Below, piece after piece: positions 1 through 8,967 of a stretch of DNA of 64,000 nt (the first letter of the stretch is position 1; every line of letters starts with the position of its first letter). The DNA comes from Megalonaias nervosa. Its lineage: Eukaryota; Mollusca; Bivalvia; Unionida; Unionidae. Location: assembly GCA_016617855.1 (NCBI GenBank), contig JAECUM010016857.1, positions 1-64,000 of the forward strand, written 5' to 3'. The position numbers were made by a program, and so were the translations under genes. The notes below the pieces were generated by a model. It was given only the letters and a program-made list of their open reading frames with translations. It did no database searches and was not told the origin of the DNA.

Positions 1-977
1 CCAGTCGATCTAGGACAGCAGATAGAATAATAACCATCGTTGATATACACGAGACAATTATCGCATTTGTCTTCAATGTAACCGCGTATCTCATTAAATC
101 CGTGTCGTCGTTCGCAGATGTTACATCTGTGTCCAGGCTCTCTTGATATAATAAATCTATTTCCGGTAACACCAACGACGCTGATGAGCTGATCGGGTTT
201 GCCAGTAAGTAGCGTAGATATACTAGCTATATCCGCTGGTGGGATTTCCTCACAAAAAATACTATCATTTGTTTCATTATCGATGACAATAATATTCTCA
301 ACGCGATGAGGTTGAATACAAGTTGGACAGACGAGTAATTCATTCGCGTCAAAATGATTATCATGTGAAATTAGTTTTTTACATAACGCACCTGGTTTGT
401 GAGATCGTGTGTTATTCAACTTGATGCTATGAAGACCAGCTTGTCGATCTACCTTCCAGTATGGATTCTTCTTATCACATGCACGATTCGTTAAATCTCG
501 TTGTTGATCAAATGTTACTGGCGCTGATTTACAAAGAACATGATAACCACTATTAGTTTCAAACAAGAATACTTCTTCACGATCGCAATTACACAATTTG
601 GCGAAATAATCGATAATGTCGCTAGTATTGATTAGTTCGTCGGTTGGTAGTATGTCTGTACTATCGCTGTATCGATACGTAGTTTTTTCACACACGTACT
701 TGGTGTCTAGGTCAAACACTGGATATCTAAGTCTGAATTTGGGAATTATTTCAGTTACCGAAGACTCATTAATGAAATTGTTGGCGAATCTGTTAAAATC
801 ACCATCGGAGAGAAACAAATAAAATTTATTGAAATGCTGAATAATTATTCCCTGCGCGTAGACGTCATCATTAGATGATTCATCATTAAGACTCTCGACG
901 GCGTCATATTTTGTGTTATAAAACCTAACATCTTCGATGGACGTTGACGAATTATTTTCGATGGTATGTTCTGTCAT
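1..977 (-). CDS. AEP-type DNA primase with C-terminal zinc domain (partial, runs off left edge)
   Basis: The frame is open from the ATG at 977 to the window edge: 325 codons with no stop, C-terminus missing. I see three motifs in the order of archaeo-eukaryotic primases: PVFDLD (residues 86-91, the DxD metal site), SGYH (143-146), and VDRQAGLHSIKLNNTRSHK (176-194, the third catalytic motif). A cysteine-rich tail follows, with CPTC at 217-220, C285-x2-C288, C305-x2-C308 and C320-C321, like the zinc module of UL52/D5-type viral primases. The role would be RNA/DNA primer synthesis in viral DNA replication. It is divergent from the gene at 1048 and lies in the same element as the terminal repeat at 2304-2474. 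The fold assignment is by motif only; the exact viral lineage is not resolved. Confidence 0.72.
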   Translation of the reverse strand, partial: MTEHTIENNSSTSIEDVRFYNTKYDAVESLNDESSNDDVYAQGIIIQHFNKFYLFLSDGDFNRFANNFINESSVTEIIPKFRLRYPVFDLDTKYVCEKTTYRYSDSTDILPTDELINTSDIIDYFAKLCNCDREEVFLFETNSGYHVLCKSAPVTFDQQRDLTNRACDKKNPYWKVDRQAGLHSIKLNNTRSHKPGALCKKLISHDNHFDANELLVCPTCIQPHRVENIIVIDNETNDSIFCEEIPPADIASISTLLTGKPDQLISVVGVTGNRFIISREPGHRCNICERRHGFNEIRGYIEDKCDNCLVYINDGYYSICCPRST

Positions 978-1047
978 GTCTATGATTATATAATATACAG
1001 AATATACTTCTAATTAAAAAATAATTACAATATTATTATTATATAAT
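978..1047. promoter_or_regulatory. Short AT-rich divergent promoter region
   Basis: Seventy bases separate the divergent start codons of the primase and the first cysteine-rich gene. The stretch is almost pure A/T with several TATA-like runs (ATTATATAAT near 980 and 1040). It is the only room for promoters of both genes, so it is inferred to be a bidirectional early-type promoter. No defined motif could be proven. Confidence 0.35.
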
Positions 1048-1434
1048 ATGCCATTTCAGACAGGACCTAATAACTGTCGTTGGATAGTTCAAGGATCGAC
1101 TCGGACATGCGGGAAGTCGTGCCGAGGAGAATACTGCGGCCATCACAGCCATATGATCAGAACAGGATCGAGAGGAAATAGACCGTGCTTGCGGTGTGGT
1201 AATGGAGTGCGAGGAGCGATTCAAATCTGTACAGCGTGTGGCGGTAACAGATACAGGGTGATGTTGCTATATTATGATCAAAGAAAACCGAAGTATATGT
1301 CTCATAAAGACGCTCCACCAACAGCAGCGGAATATGTAAATAAGTACCTGTTGAGAGACTCTGAAATAGATGATTCTATCGCGATCATCTCTGATACTAG
1401 AACCGATGATTTTAAAGATGTGGAGCAATCTTAA
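1048..1434 (+). CDS. Cysteine-rich zinc-binding protein, copy A
   Basis: A 128-residue protein that starts with a true ATG just after the AT-rich divergent spacer. Cysteine pairs and a histidine are laid out as C-x-W, C-x3-CRGEYC-x2-H, C-x2-CGNGVRG and C-x2-CGG-x-RY, enough for two or three zinc sites. A basic/aromatic stretch (YYDQRKPKY) and a PPTAAEY motif follow. The same arrangement is found in the proteins at 1708-2223 and 28559-28864, so this is a family carried by both virus-like elements in the window. I do not recognise it as a named domain. The small size, zinc-ribbon look and placement beside replication genes suggest a nucleic-acid-binding or regulatory role, which is inference. 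Confidence 0.7.
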   Translation: MPFQTGPNNCRWIVQGSTRTCGKSCRGEYCGHHSHMIRTGSRGNRPCLRCGNGVRGAIQICTACGGNRYRVMLLYYDQRKPKYMSHKDAPPTAAEYVNKYLLRDSEIDDSIAIISDTRTDDFKDVEQS

Positions 1435-1457
1435 TAATCTGAGACTTAATTAACATA

Positions 1458-1706
1458 ATGCAGAATCACCACATTTATTATTATAGAAAATGTGGTGAAT
1501 CTGCATTTCATGATTTATTAATCTGATGATTTCATCATCTTGGGTTTATGATGCAGATTTACCACATTCATTATTATTTATTATAGAAAATGTGGTGAAT
1601 CTGCATTTCATGATTTATTAATCTGATGGTTTCATCATCTTGGATTTATGATGCAGATTTACCACATTCATTATTATTTATTATAGAAAATGTGGTGAAT
1701 CTGCAT
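1458..1706. repeat. Three tandem repeats, each with a strong hairpin, between convergent genes
   Basis: Three units of roughly 95-100 bp each contain an inverted repeat, ATGCAGATTYACCACAT ... ATGTGGTGAATCTGCAT. The hairpins lie at 1458-1506, 1551-1606 and 1651-1706, with A/T-rich loops. The units also share a small GATGATTTCATCATC palindrome. They fill the gap between the stop codons of two convergent genes (1434 and 1708), which fits bidirectional transcription termination or 3'-end processing. A role as replication iterons is also possible. Confidence 0.7.
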
Positions 1707-1707
1707 T

Positions 1708-2223
1708 CTATGATACAAGGTTGTCTGAGGAATCATCAGTGACTCTATCATAATTGTATTTTGTTGTACATTTTTTTTTCAGTCTCGCGATGTAATTCTC
1801 TGGAGTGCATCCTAATTTTTTACAGATCTCTTTTATTCGCCTCGCTTCATCTTTTATCTTATACTCTTCCGATAACTGCTTTTCTTTCTGCTCTCGTTGA
1901 TTTATTATTTTTTGGTCCTCTTCAGAATCGATCACTGCAGGAAGTACCTTAAAGTAATTGTGTAAATACTCACGAGCGGTTGGAGGAGTGTCTCTGATAA
2001 AACCTCGCCGTGGAATTCTATGCTGGTAATAATGTATTAATGCGCTATATCTGTTACCGCAACATTTGGCGCATATAACAGCTCGAGACGCCAATCCGCA
2101 TTTGAGACAGATTTGCAAACCAGGAGATTTTTTCACGAGCTGATTATGCTGAGCGCAGTATTCTCCGCGACATGGTCTATTACAAAGTGAAGAAGTCTTT
2201 AACAACCAAATACATTTCTTCAT
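1708..2223 (-). CDS. Cysteine-rich zinc-binding protein, copy B, with charged C-terminal extension
   Basis: A 171-residue protein convergent with copy A. Its N-terminal 90 residues align by eye with copy A: C-x-WLL, C-x3-CRGEYC-x2-H, C-x2-CG, C-x2-CCGNRY, a YY pair and PPTAREY. It differs by a C-terminal extension of about 80 residues rich in K, E and Q (EDQKIINQREQKEKQL) that looks like a coiled coil. The stop lies directly against the third hairpin repeat and the start is 80 bp from the terminal fold-back unit, so this is the last gene of the element. The function is unknown; zinc binding is inferred from the cysteines. Confidence 0.68.
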   Translation of the reverse strand: MKKCIWLLKTSSLCNRPCRGEYCAQHNQLVKKSPGLQICLKCGLASRAVICAKCCGNRYSALIHYYQHRIPRRGFIRDTPPTAREYLHNYFKVLPAVIDSEEDQKIINQREQKEKQLSEEYKIKDEARRIKEICKKLGCTPENYIARLKKKCTTKYNYDRVTDDSSDNLVS

Positions 2224-2303
2224 TATAATATATTTAATTGTTTAATTGTAGAAAACCCCTTGTATCTATTTTATGTATCGGCGAGTCAACGATAAATGCC
2301 CTA

Positions 2304-2474
2304 AGCAGCAGGAAGGGTGAACAGACCTTTTGGATATTGAATATGTTTGCCTGAAATGAAATATATATTTTTCTTACAAAATATGTCCCTGACCAGATTG
2401 TAAGATAGTTACTATCTTTCAATCCAAGCAAACATATGTGAATTCCAACTGTAGGGTTCACCCTCCCTGCTGCT
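2304..2474. repeat. Terminal fold-back unit (right end of the left element)
   Basis: The 171-bp unit begins with AGCAGCAGGAAGGGTGAAC and ends with GTTCACCCTCCCTGCTGCT, a 19-bp inverted repeat with one mismatch. A second inverted pair (AATATGTTTGC/GCAAACATATG) and a perfect palindrome AAGATAGT-T-ACTATCTT (2402-2418) lie inside. Its outer arm matches the right end of the 22671-38434 element (AGCAGCAG, then GAGGGTGRACCCTACA). That resemblance marks it as the terminus of a related element. Polinton ends normally start 5'-AG and end CT-3', which this does. Confidence 0.72.
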
Positions 2475-3039
2475 TCATGAAAGGGACATAACTCCTGCAT
2501 TATAGCTTCCACACATCAAAACAATTGTCTTTCTTTCTTGATAACATTAAATAGTGTCTATTCAAGGACACTCCATTTTTTTTTAAATATGGAAGCAAAA
2601 AATGACTTTAATGCGTAAAATGTGTGCACATTATTTTCATCCTAAAACTCGGGAACATATCACAGAGCAATATACATCAAGGCATAAAATGTCTTTAATT
2701 GTTAAAAACCCTATCTTCTCATGTTAGTACACATCCGCTCCAATAGGAGTGGAAAACCATGCCACCCATATAATTAAGTGCCTGATCCAATAAGCGTGGG
2801 AAACAATACCCATCCTTTCAATTAAGCAGCTGATCAAATATTCCAACCGCAAATATTTCTTTCATGCGTGGTAAACCATATCCACCCAATTATATCAAAC
2901 ACCCGATCTAAGTCACGGGAATTCCTTGTGGGCTTTATAATAAAAGCTACAAGCTGATAAAATTTGTAATGGTCAGTTTCATAATTTACTGCATAAGATG
3001 ATTAAACTCTTTGAATTTAACTTAAAACCCCAAAGATCA
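2475..3039. other. Host intergenic DNA with degenerate ~60-bp repeats
   Basis: No gene is visible. Between about 2735 and 2912 a unit of roughly 60 bp, built on GTGG(A/G)AAACCATRCCCA, an AATTAAG-like stretch and CTGATC, recurs about three times with many differences. The rest is AT-rich and unassigned. Confidence 0.4.
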
Positions 3040-3112
3040 GTCATATGTACATTTGATGGTCAGTCATATGTACATTTAATGGTCAGTCATATGTACATTT
3101 GATGGTTAAGAA
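3040..3112. repeat. 24-bp tandem repeat, three copies
   Basis: GGTCAGTCATATGTACATTT followed by RATG is repeated three times almost exactly, and each unit includes the palindrome CATATG. A simple minisatellite. Confidence 0.8.
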
Positions 3113-3197
3113 TAGTATTTAACATTGGGGGGGGGACACAATATTCAAATCAGGACATGTACCCTCCACTGAACTAACTTTCATTTTAGCGCATACT

Positions 3198-3198
3198 G

Positions 3199-3240
<42 letters not shown>
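3198..3240. repeat. (GT)n microsatellite at a SINE tail
   Basis: About 20 GT units abut the 3' end of the minus-strand SINE that follows. Confidence 0.9.
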
Positions 3241-3242
<2 letters not shown>

Positions 3243-3641
3243 TTTGGATTTTTAACGTAACTTAAACAATTTTTCAGTCATAACGCTACGATGTCTGCAG
3301 TGTGGCAGTTTAGAGTAATGTTTAGCACTGGGGCATCATGTCGCAGACATGTAGCATGATGTCCCACCGAGTCACATTATCCTGACCCCAGGTCAACCAG
3401 TTCTAACACTAACCTCTTAATGCTGAGCGCCTAGCATGATGTAACATGATGTCCCACCCAGTCACATTATCCTTACCCCAGGCCAACCAGTTCTAACACT
3501 AACCTCTTAATGCTGAGCGCCCAGCGAGGCAACTGTTTGTACCATTTTTATGTCTTTGGTACGACTCGGCCGGGGTTCTAACCCACGACCTCCCGCATCC
3601 GAGGCGGACGCTCTAACCACTAGGCCACCGGAGCGGTTGCC
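3241..3641 (-). mobile_element. tRNA-derived SINE, family A, copy 1 (internally duplicated)
   Basis: On the minus strand the element opens with a tRNA-like head (GGTGGCCTAGTGGTTAGAGC as A box; GTGGGTTAGAACCCC as a mutated B box). A body shared with 40790-41083 follows (motifs GCGCTCAGC, GTGGGACATCATG, ACATCGTAGCG), ending beside the (GT)n tract. Copy 1 has an internal tandem duplication of about 100 bp: the block from the GCATGATGTCCCACC motif to CTTAATGCTGAGCGCC occurs twice. Such elements are transcribed by Pol III and mobilised by a partner LINE. Confidence 0.72.
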
Positions 3642-4575
3642 TGTAGTGCTTAGGTGAAATTCATTTTCTTGAAAAATAAGATGTCTTCTCTTTTCTTTAA
3701 TAAAGACGAAAGTATCGACATTAGTCGATCCGAATCAAACTCGTTAAGATGGGAAGAGAACTTTCCATTTGCAAGAACTGATTAAAAGATCATAATACAA
3801 AAAAAAAAAAAAAAAACTCTTTTATATGCGTCGTTTTCATCACACCATAGTTGTTTAATTTTGCAATGTCCATATGCCGAACGTGTCATACTATCACGCG
3901 GCAAATACCTTTAATGACCAAAACAAGAAAGACTGTCTTTAATAAGTTAATGAAAAAAAGTTAAAAGGGAGTGATCACCTAACAAGTTTATTGTTCTATC
4001 CGGTTCTTCAAACAGTGCTTGTGTATATAATTCAGAACTTAGATCTATCTAAATGTTACTTTGGTTGGCTTTTCTTCTTACTGAACATAAATGACTTTGA
4101 CTTTACAAATGCGATCACCGCTCGACTAGGTTACTGCATTAGAAATCAATTCAATTTTCGCAATGAAAGGTAGGGATGCCAGCTGCAATACTCTGCATTC
4201 TACACTCTGTTCCAGTAAATGGATATGCAGCACTGGTGTTTCCAAAAGTTTAGAATGACCATAGATGACTGCAAGACTGACTAACATTTCTAGCAGCAAA
4301 TGGATATCAAATCCATAACCAGAGCAAGCTTTTCCGGAACAAAGACAAAAGGATGGAGAACATCTTTCAAGCTTGGAAGTTTACATCGGCTTGGTTCAAC
4401 ACAATACAAGGCAAAGAAAGCAAATCAAGAAAGGTAGGCTCCTGATGATCTGGACGGACGGAACAGTTTTTGTGATCGCACGAAATGTGCATTATCAACA
4501 CCTCTTGGGTCGGGGTCATCTGGGTGATCGCCACCATCTTTTCTAAACAGTTGTGCGGCTAACTGAGGAAATTTA

Positions 4576-4577
<2 letters not shown>
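3642..4577. other. Intergenic DNA, no gene recognised
   Basis: AT-rich, with an A-run near 3800-3817. Open frames here are short and show no recognisable domain. Confidence 0.4.
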
Positions 4578-4612
<35 letters not shown>

Positions 4613-4808
4613 TGGGGTTTAACGCCATTTCTCAGCTCAAGATAACCATGGTTGCCAGTATAACCGTTAGAGGAAGAACCCGGTAAAATCCACTGACCCA
4701 CGGGAATCTACTGGCAGCTTCTCACATACCCACTTTGGCCGAACCCGAGACTCGAACCCATATGGACAGAGGTGAGATGGCAGTGATCGTAAAAAGGCAA
4801 GCGGTGCA
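4578..4808 (-). mobile_element. SINE family B with (AAC)n tail, copy 1
   Basis: The minus strand reads a body that matches the copy at 56116-56390 by eye (TCTCACCTCTGTCCA, CTGCCAGTAG, GGGTCAGTGG, TACTGGCA), then GGCGTTAAACCCC and an (AAC)n tail, seen on the plus strand as (TTG)n at 4578-4612. The tRNA-like head is degraded. The (AAC)n tail and shared body define the family. Confidence 0.7.
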
Positions 4809-5699
4809 GAAATAGTGCATGTAAAGTAGACAGGTCCAAATTTTTCAATGGCGGTCAAATTTGTTCAATCTGCTTTTCAGACCTTCCGTTTTCCATAAAG
4901 CTGTGATCACTTCAAATCTACGCAGTAAATCGAACTTTGACCGCAAGGAAATCCATCGAATTTGACCACTACACACTCCATCAAATTGTGACCACTAGTA
5001 ATAAATTAAATCCAGAACAATTTGACAAAGGACGAACCTCTTGATCACATATATCAGCTATATTCACTTGAGGGGGGTGTAGATCACTCGGGATACCTTT
5101 GTTACAATTGTTAAGGTTGAAGACATTGTTAAAAGTCAGAAGAATTTTTTAACTCTGGAAGATGACTTTGTATTTCTGCTTTCTTCCGCCTCTATAATTT
5201 TGTACTGCCCTTATTCTTGTCAGAGTTAACCATTTCGATTGATGAGAGGTCTCAACTCTTCTATGCCGTTACTTCTTATGGCCCCTGTTAGAAGGAATCA
5301 TTATTTTCTTTTTAAAGAATTTTCATTACGACTTAATTTCACTTGTTTCTTGTTTACAACTTGTTTGGCAGGTGCAGCCAAATCCACGGCTACTTGATGA
5401 TGTGATGATGAGCTTTGACCAGATGACTTATTACGATTATCAGTAGGAGTGACATAATTATTGATCAAGAATATTTAGCTCCACCAGTTTGGTTTCATGT
5501 ATTTAACTTCCTATTACCATCTGCAGCTATTTGGAATAAATGAACCCACGTTTGTAGAGTTGGCACATAAAAATCGAGATGGATTCAAATATCTAAATAG
5601 AAAGGGTACTTCTAAACATGAAGTGTTACTGTGAGTGGTGTGCCTAACCATAAAGCAAATTATCCATCCTCAGACTGTATACATAACTTAAATTCAGCT
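4809..5699. other. Intergenic DNA, no gene recognised
   Basis: No open frame with a recognisable domain. Short phrases on TTTGACC and AATTTG recur between 4850 and 5030 but do not form a clear array. Confidence 0.35.
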
Positions 5700-6390
5700 T
5701 ATTTTTTTCATAGGTAAATATATGGGTGAACTCCATCCACTAGAATATTTACTAATCTTCATAAGACAGTCCTCTCATCGATATAGCGATATCTATTACA
5801 TTTACCAGTAAAGAACTGTTCTTTGCACTCTCGAGACATAAATAGCCTTTCCTGGTTTCGGAGTTGTAAAAGAATAAACACCGTTGTCTTTTGTAAGTTT
5901 TTGGAACCAACTGTTAATGAATTCGCACCCCTTGCTTGATCGAAATTTGATGGGCTTACGATCTTGAAAAATCTCTTATTGCATTTAACATGGATTTCTT
6001 TTTTACTTCATTTTTCAAAGGTTTAGCCCAAATGTACGTGGAAAATATATCGATAACAAGAAGTATAAAAAGTATTCCATCATTTTCCTTTACTAGATTT
6101 TGCTATGAACGTGAGATCTGCATCAAAGTTTCATCATTAGAAGTTGTAAACGTGTCGAATTTTTCTCTGCATAGAATACGCATCTTGTTTCCTGAACCAC
6201 CTTTTGACGTAATGGAAACCGTTCGGGATATATTCCACTTAAAATTGTATACAGTTTTGTGGACCAGAAAATGCAGCAGGATTTGATATATCAAAGTCAT
6301 AGTTTTCCGGAATTTATTCTTTCTATTTTCTTCATTTTCTTCTGACAATACTAAAGAAATATTAAACATTACAGGCATGAACATAGGTTT
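5700..6390 (-). pseudogene. Decayed integrase (rve/DDE, Ginger- or Maverick-type)
   Basis: Reading the minus strand across several frames gives pieces of an integrase in order. The first is an N-terminal part with NPAAFSGP and RWFRKQDAYSMQR. Next comes the core segment NDGILFILLVIDIFSTYIWA, typical of the first catalytic region. Last is RKPIKFRSSKGCEF...NSWFQKL...GVYSFTTP, which corresponds to the second catalytic region. Stops and frameshifts separate these parts, and the catalytic aspartate expected before KGxEF is not seen (SSKGCEF). The resemblance is to integrases of Maverick/Ginger-type elements, unlike the intact-looking integrase at 24151. It is a separate, older insertion. Confidence 0.55.
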
Positions 6391-6955
6391 ATATACTCCG
6401 TTTAAGATAATAAAATATTCTTATTTACAGTAAAAGTATATTATTTCATAAGGGTACGATTTTCAATACATACAAAAAGTGCAATCCTTCCATAAATATC
6501 CTTGTGATTGATGTCATTATATTTTGCTTGAATGACTCCACGCTTCGCGTACAGTAATGATCCGCGTTCTCTGATACCGACAGCTCGGCGTTATCAGGCA
6601 ATTAGGATAGCGATACTGTATAATAATACACACTTGTCTTCGCGGAATAAAAAGATCCAAAGCTACGTACAAATCTGCAGAAAAAAAAGTTGCAATATTA
6701 GAGTGTTTGCCTAAGAAGACTCCTTTTTAGTACGGTACAATTATAAGTCTAAATTGTAACAACTTTAACTATGTAGAGGGCAAGCTGGTAACTGGCCAAG
6801 AAAACCAGTGCTAATTATTTTACGTTTTTTTTAAAAAAAACAACTGAAACTAGTCATACAGAGAAACATTAAGCAAACGTTTATAAATATTTAAGTTGTG
6901 AATGACACTGCAACTTAGCTGAAACTTTTTCTATTCTTACCATAAATAAATGGCT

Positions 6956-6958
<3 letters not shown>
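6391..6958. other. Intergenic DNA, no gene recognised
   Basis: AT-rich sequence without recognisable coding potential. A short frame near 6532 has no supporting feature. Confidence 0.35.

Positions 6959-7022
<64 letters not shown>
6959..7022. repeat. (TA)n microsatellite
   Basis: About 32 uninterrupted TA units. Confidence 0.95.
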
Positions 7023-7023
<1 letters not shown>

Positions 7024-7563
7024 CTTTATTCCTTGGAGTTTAAGTCTTTTCCTAGAGATAATTGTACTCATTAGTACAGGTTTCCAGGAGATTAAACCAG
7101 AATTGATCAAGATAATGTAACGGGGAAAACCCATGGACTCAAATTTTCATTTCGTTAAGGTAATTTTCGTATCGTTAAGGTTTATGTTCTGATTTTAAAT
7201 GTTTGGCGGGCTTTGTAGTTCCATCTAGCGTATTAGTTTTGGATCACGTGATTCCGACTCTGTGTGTGTGTGTGTGTGTGTATGTGTGTGTGTGTGTGGC
7301 TGCTAGGGTGGTGTGTCATGAAGCGGTATTGTGTGAAGATATCCGCTTGCAAGTGAAGCAGTATAACCACCCCGCCAGAGCAAGCACATTTGGTCGTATT
7401 TGGTCGGACAGGAGAGTGGCAGGCCTGGGAATCGGAAAAGAGTAGGGACAAGGTCTTTCGTCGACCAAAAGACCGGCGCTACACGGCTCGTGCAAGGAAC
7501 GCAAAGGTCTTGCGACAATACACGTTTTGACTGAGGATAACTCTTCTTTCTTCATTTCGTACT

Positions 7564-7565
<2 letters not shown>
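7023..7565. other. Intergenic DNA with (TG)n at 7261-7299
   Basis: A (TG)n tract with one interruption is the only clear structure. Overlapping open frames on both strands are driven by it and by neighbouring GC-richer sequence. Confidence 0.4.

Positions 7566-7616
<51 letters not shown>
7566..7616. repeat. (CT)n microsatellite
   Basis: About 25 CT units. Confidence 0.95.
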
Positions 7617-7619
<3 letters not shown>

Positions 7620-7629
7620 GTTCTCTATC

Positions 7630-7975
7630 AGATAACGACGCGACTCTGAGATACAGTCTGCGACCAAGTCGGCGACCAGAGGAAGACCCGGTCTGCGACT
7701 CTACGACTATGTCTGCGACCAAGTTGGCGACCAGAGAAAAGCCCAGTCGGCGACTCCGAGACCAAGTCAGCGACCCAGTCGGCGACTGTGCGACACAGTC
7801 GTCGATTGCGACGAAGTCAGCGACACAATCGACGACTCTGCGACCAAGTCTGCGACACAGTCGGCCACTCTGCGACACAGACGACGACCTAGCGACTTAG
7901 TCGACGACACAGTCGGCGACCACAGGACACCCAGTCGACGACCCAGTGTCCCAGAGACTCAGCCGGCGACAAGAA
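7630..7975. repeat. Degenerate GC-rich minisatellite built on GCGACNNAGTC
   Basis: A short motif of about 12 bp, (G/T)GCGAC followed by (C/A)(A/C)AGTC, recurs more than twenty times with variation. Frames run open through it on both strands because of the repeat, which yields spurious R/S/D-rich peptides. It is far more GC-rich than its surroundings. Confidence 0.75.
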
Positions 7976-8248
7976 GCCAGGAATAAGACAATAGCTGGTG
8001 AAGAAATCTGTCGCACTCTGGAGCGTCAGTTCTCAGACAGATTCAGCGATGTATCACTCCATATACAAGACCTATCCCGAAGAACCCAAGAGAGCGGGAC
8101 TTGGGGTAGTGTAACCGAGGGAGTATTCCGCTACAATATTTTTCTTTTTAGTATTAAATAATTTAGAACGCTGTGTTGTATTATTGCGTATTTTTCTAAT
8201 ACAAAGTGATTTCAAAGGAACTTTGCTTTTGGAGAAGAAAAAAAATTG

Positions 8249-8321
8249 TGACGTCATATTTGGGGGTCTCTGACTTTTTCGTGACAAAAGGGTCGAAATC
8301 CGCCAAAATTGCGTGACGTCA
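8249..8321. promoter_or_regulatory. Two perfect CRE-like palindromes upstream of the host gene
   Basis: TGACGTCA occurs at 8249-8256 and 8314-8321, each followed by TAT, about 220-290 bp before the ATG at 8543. TGACGTCA is the consensus site for CREB/ATF factors. The position fits a promoter of the MAIP1-like gene, although the surrounding duplicated phrase could also belong to an old repeat. Confidence 0.4.
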
Positions 8322-8542
8322 TATATAGATGGCCCCATATTAAATTTATTTATTTTGATTAATAAATACCCAATACAAATTATAATAAAGTCGACCAGAT
8401 GCCATCTATGACATATATTATGTTTACGATTTTATGTAGTACAACCGTGTAATGCAACGGCAAATGAAATACGTTTCGGGTACATGGACTGTCCGCATAT
8501 ATACCGTCTTCTTAGCGTTCCCTCCCTTGAACTACTCTTCCC

Positions 8543-8967
8543 ATGGTCATGAACATCCAAAGCTTATTTCGATATCCACTTTTCAAGACAAATTTTCTGA
8601 CAAAAGCACCTGATAGAAGGAAATGCTTCGACAATATTTTAACATTCGGAAGTGTTATATCACATGACTGTTTCAGAGTAGAAGCAAGCTGCCGCCTAAG
8701 CTCCCAAATTTGCTCCCAGTTTTCGCTAAGGAATTTGGTCACCTCACCTGTTGTTGTTAAATGTCAGTCGGCAAACTGGAGGCAAATTCGACAATATCAT
8801 GAGTCTAAAAACCTATTTATTTCAACATTTTCAGAGAATTTCAAACCATATATGTCAGTTTCATTCATAAACTCGTTAGTTAGGAACAAATATTTTGCCT
8901 TTTTCATCCGGCAGCAGTTGGAAGATACCTTCACAATAGACGAGTTTAAGAAAGGTGCTTTTCAGGT
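8543..8967 (+). CDS. MAIP1-like mitochondrial protein, exon 1
   Basis: The frame from ATG 8543 encodes about 141 residues. The N-terminus is rich in R, K, S and aromatic residues with few acids, which looks like a mitochondrial presequence, with RQYHESK near a plausible cleavage site. The exon ends ...FTIDEFKKGAFQ and is followed at once by GTAAAT, a donor in phase 0. The candidate next exon at 17288 is also phase 0. The join resembles the EF-x2-EF-x-x-GAKQA region of vertebrate MAIP1 (C2orf47), a matrix protein that binds the m-AAA protease and assists uniporter assembly. The C-terminal domain was not found in the window, so the identification is tentative. Confidence 0.55.

Larger units (their letters stand above)
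1..2474. mobile_element. Right-hand end of a Polinton/adintovirus-like element with a primase
   Basis: Viral-type genes (primase, two cysteine-rich proteins) are packed with 70-280-bp gaps and end at a fold-back terminus of the same type as the large element at 22671-38434. The left part is outside the window, so capsid or polymerase genes cannot be checked. The frames are intact, in contrast to the decayed copies elsewhere in the window, which suggests a young insertion. Confidence 0.62.

Noticed and set aside
3560..3641. tRNA gene on the minus strand
   Set aside because: The B box is mutated and the sequence continues into a body shared with another copy at 40790-41083, so it is a SINE head.
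7552..7900. Overlapping open frames rich in R, S and D
   Set aside because: They are created by the (CT)n tract and the GCGAC minisatellite and are open on both strands.
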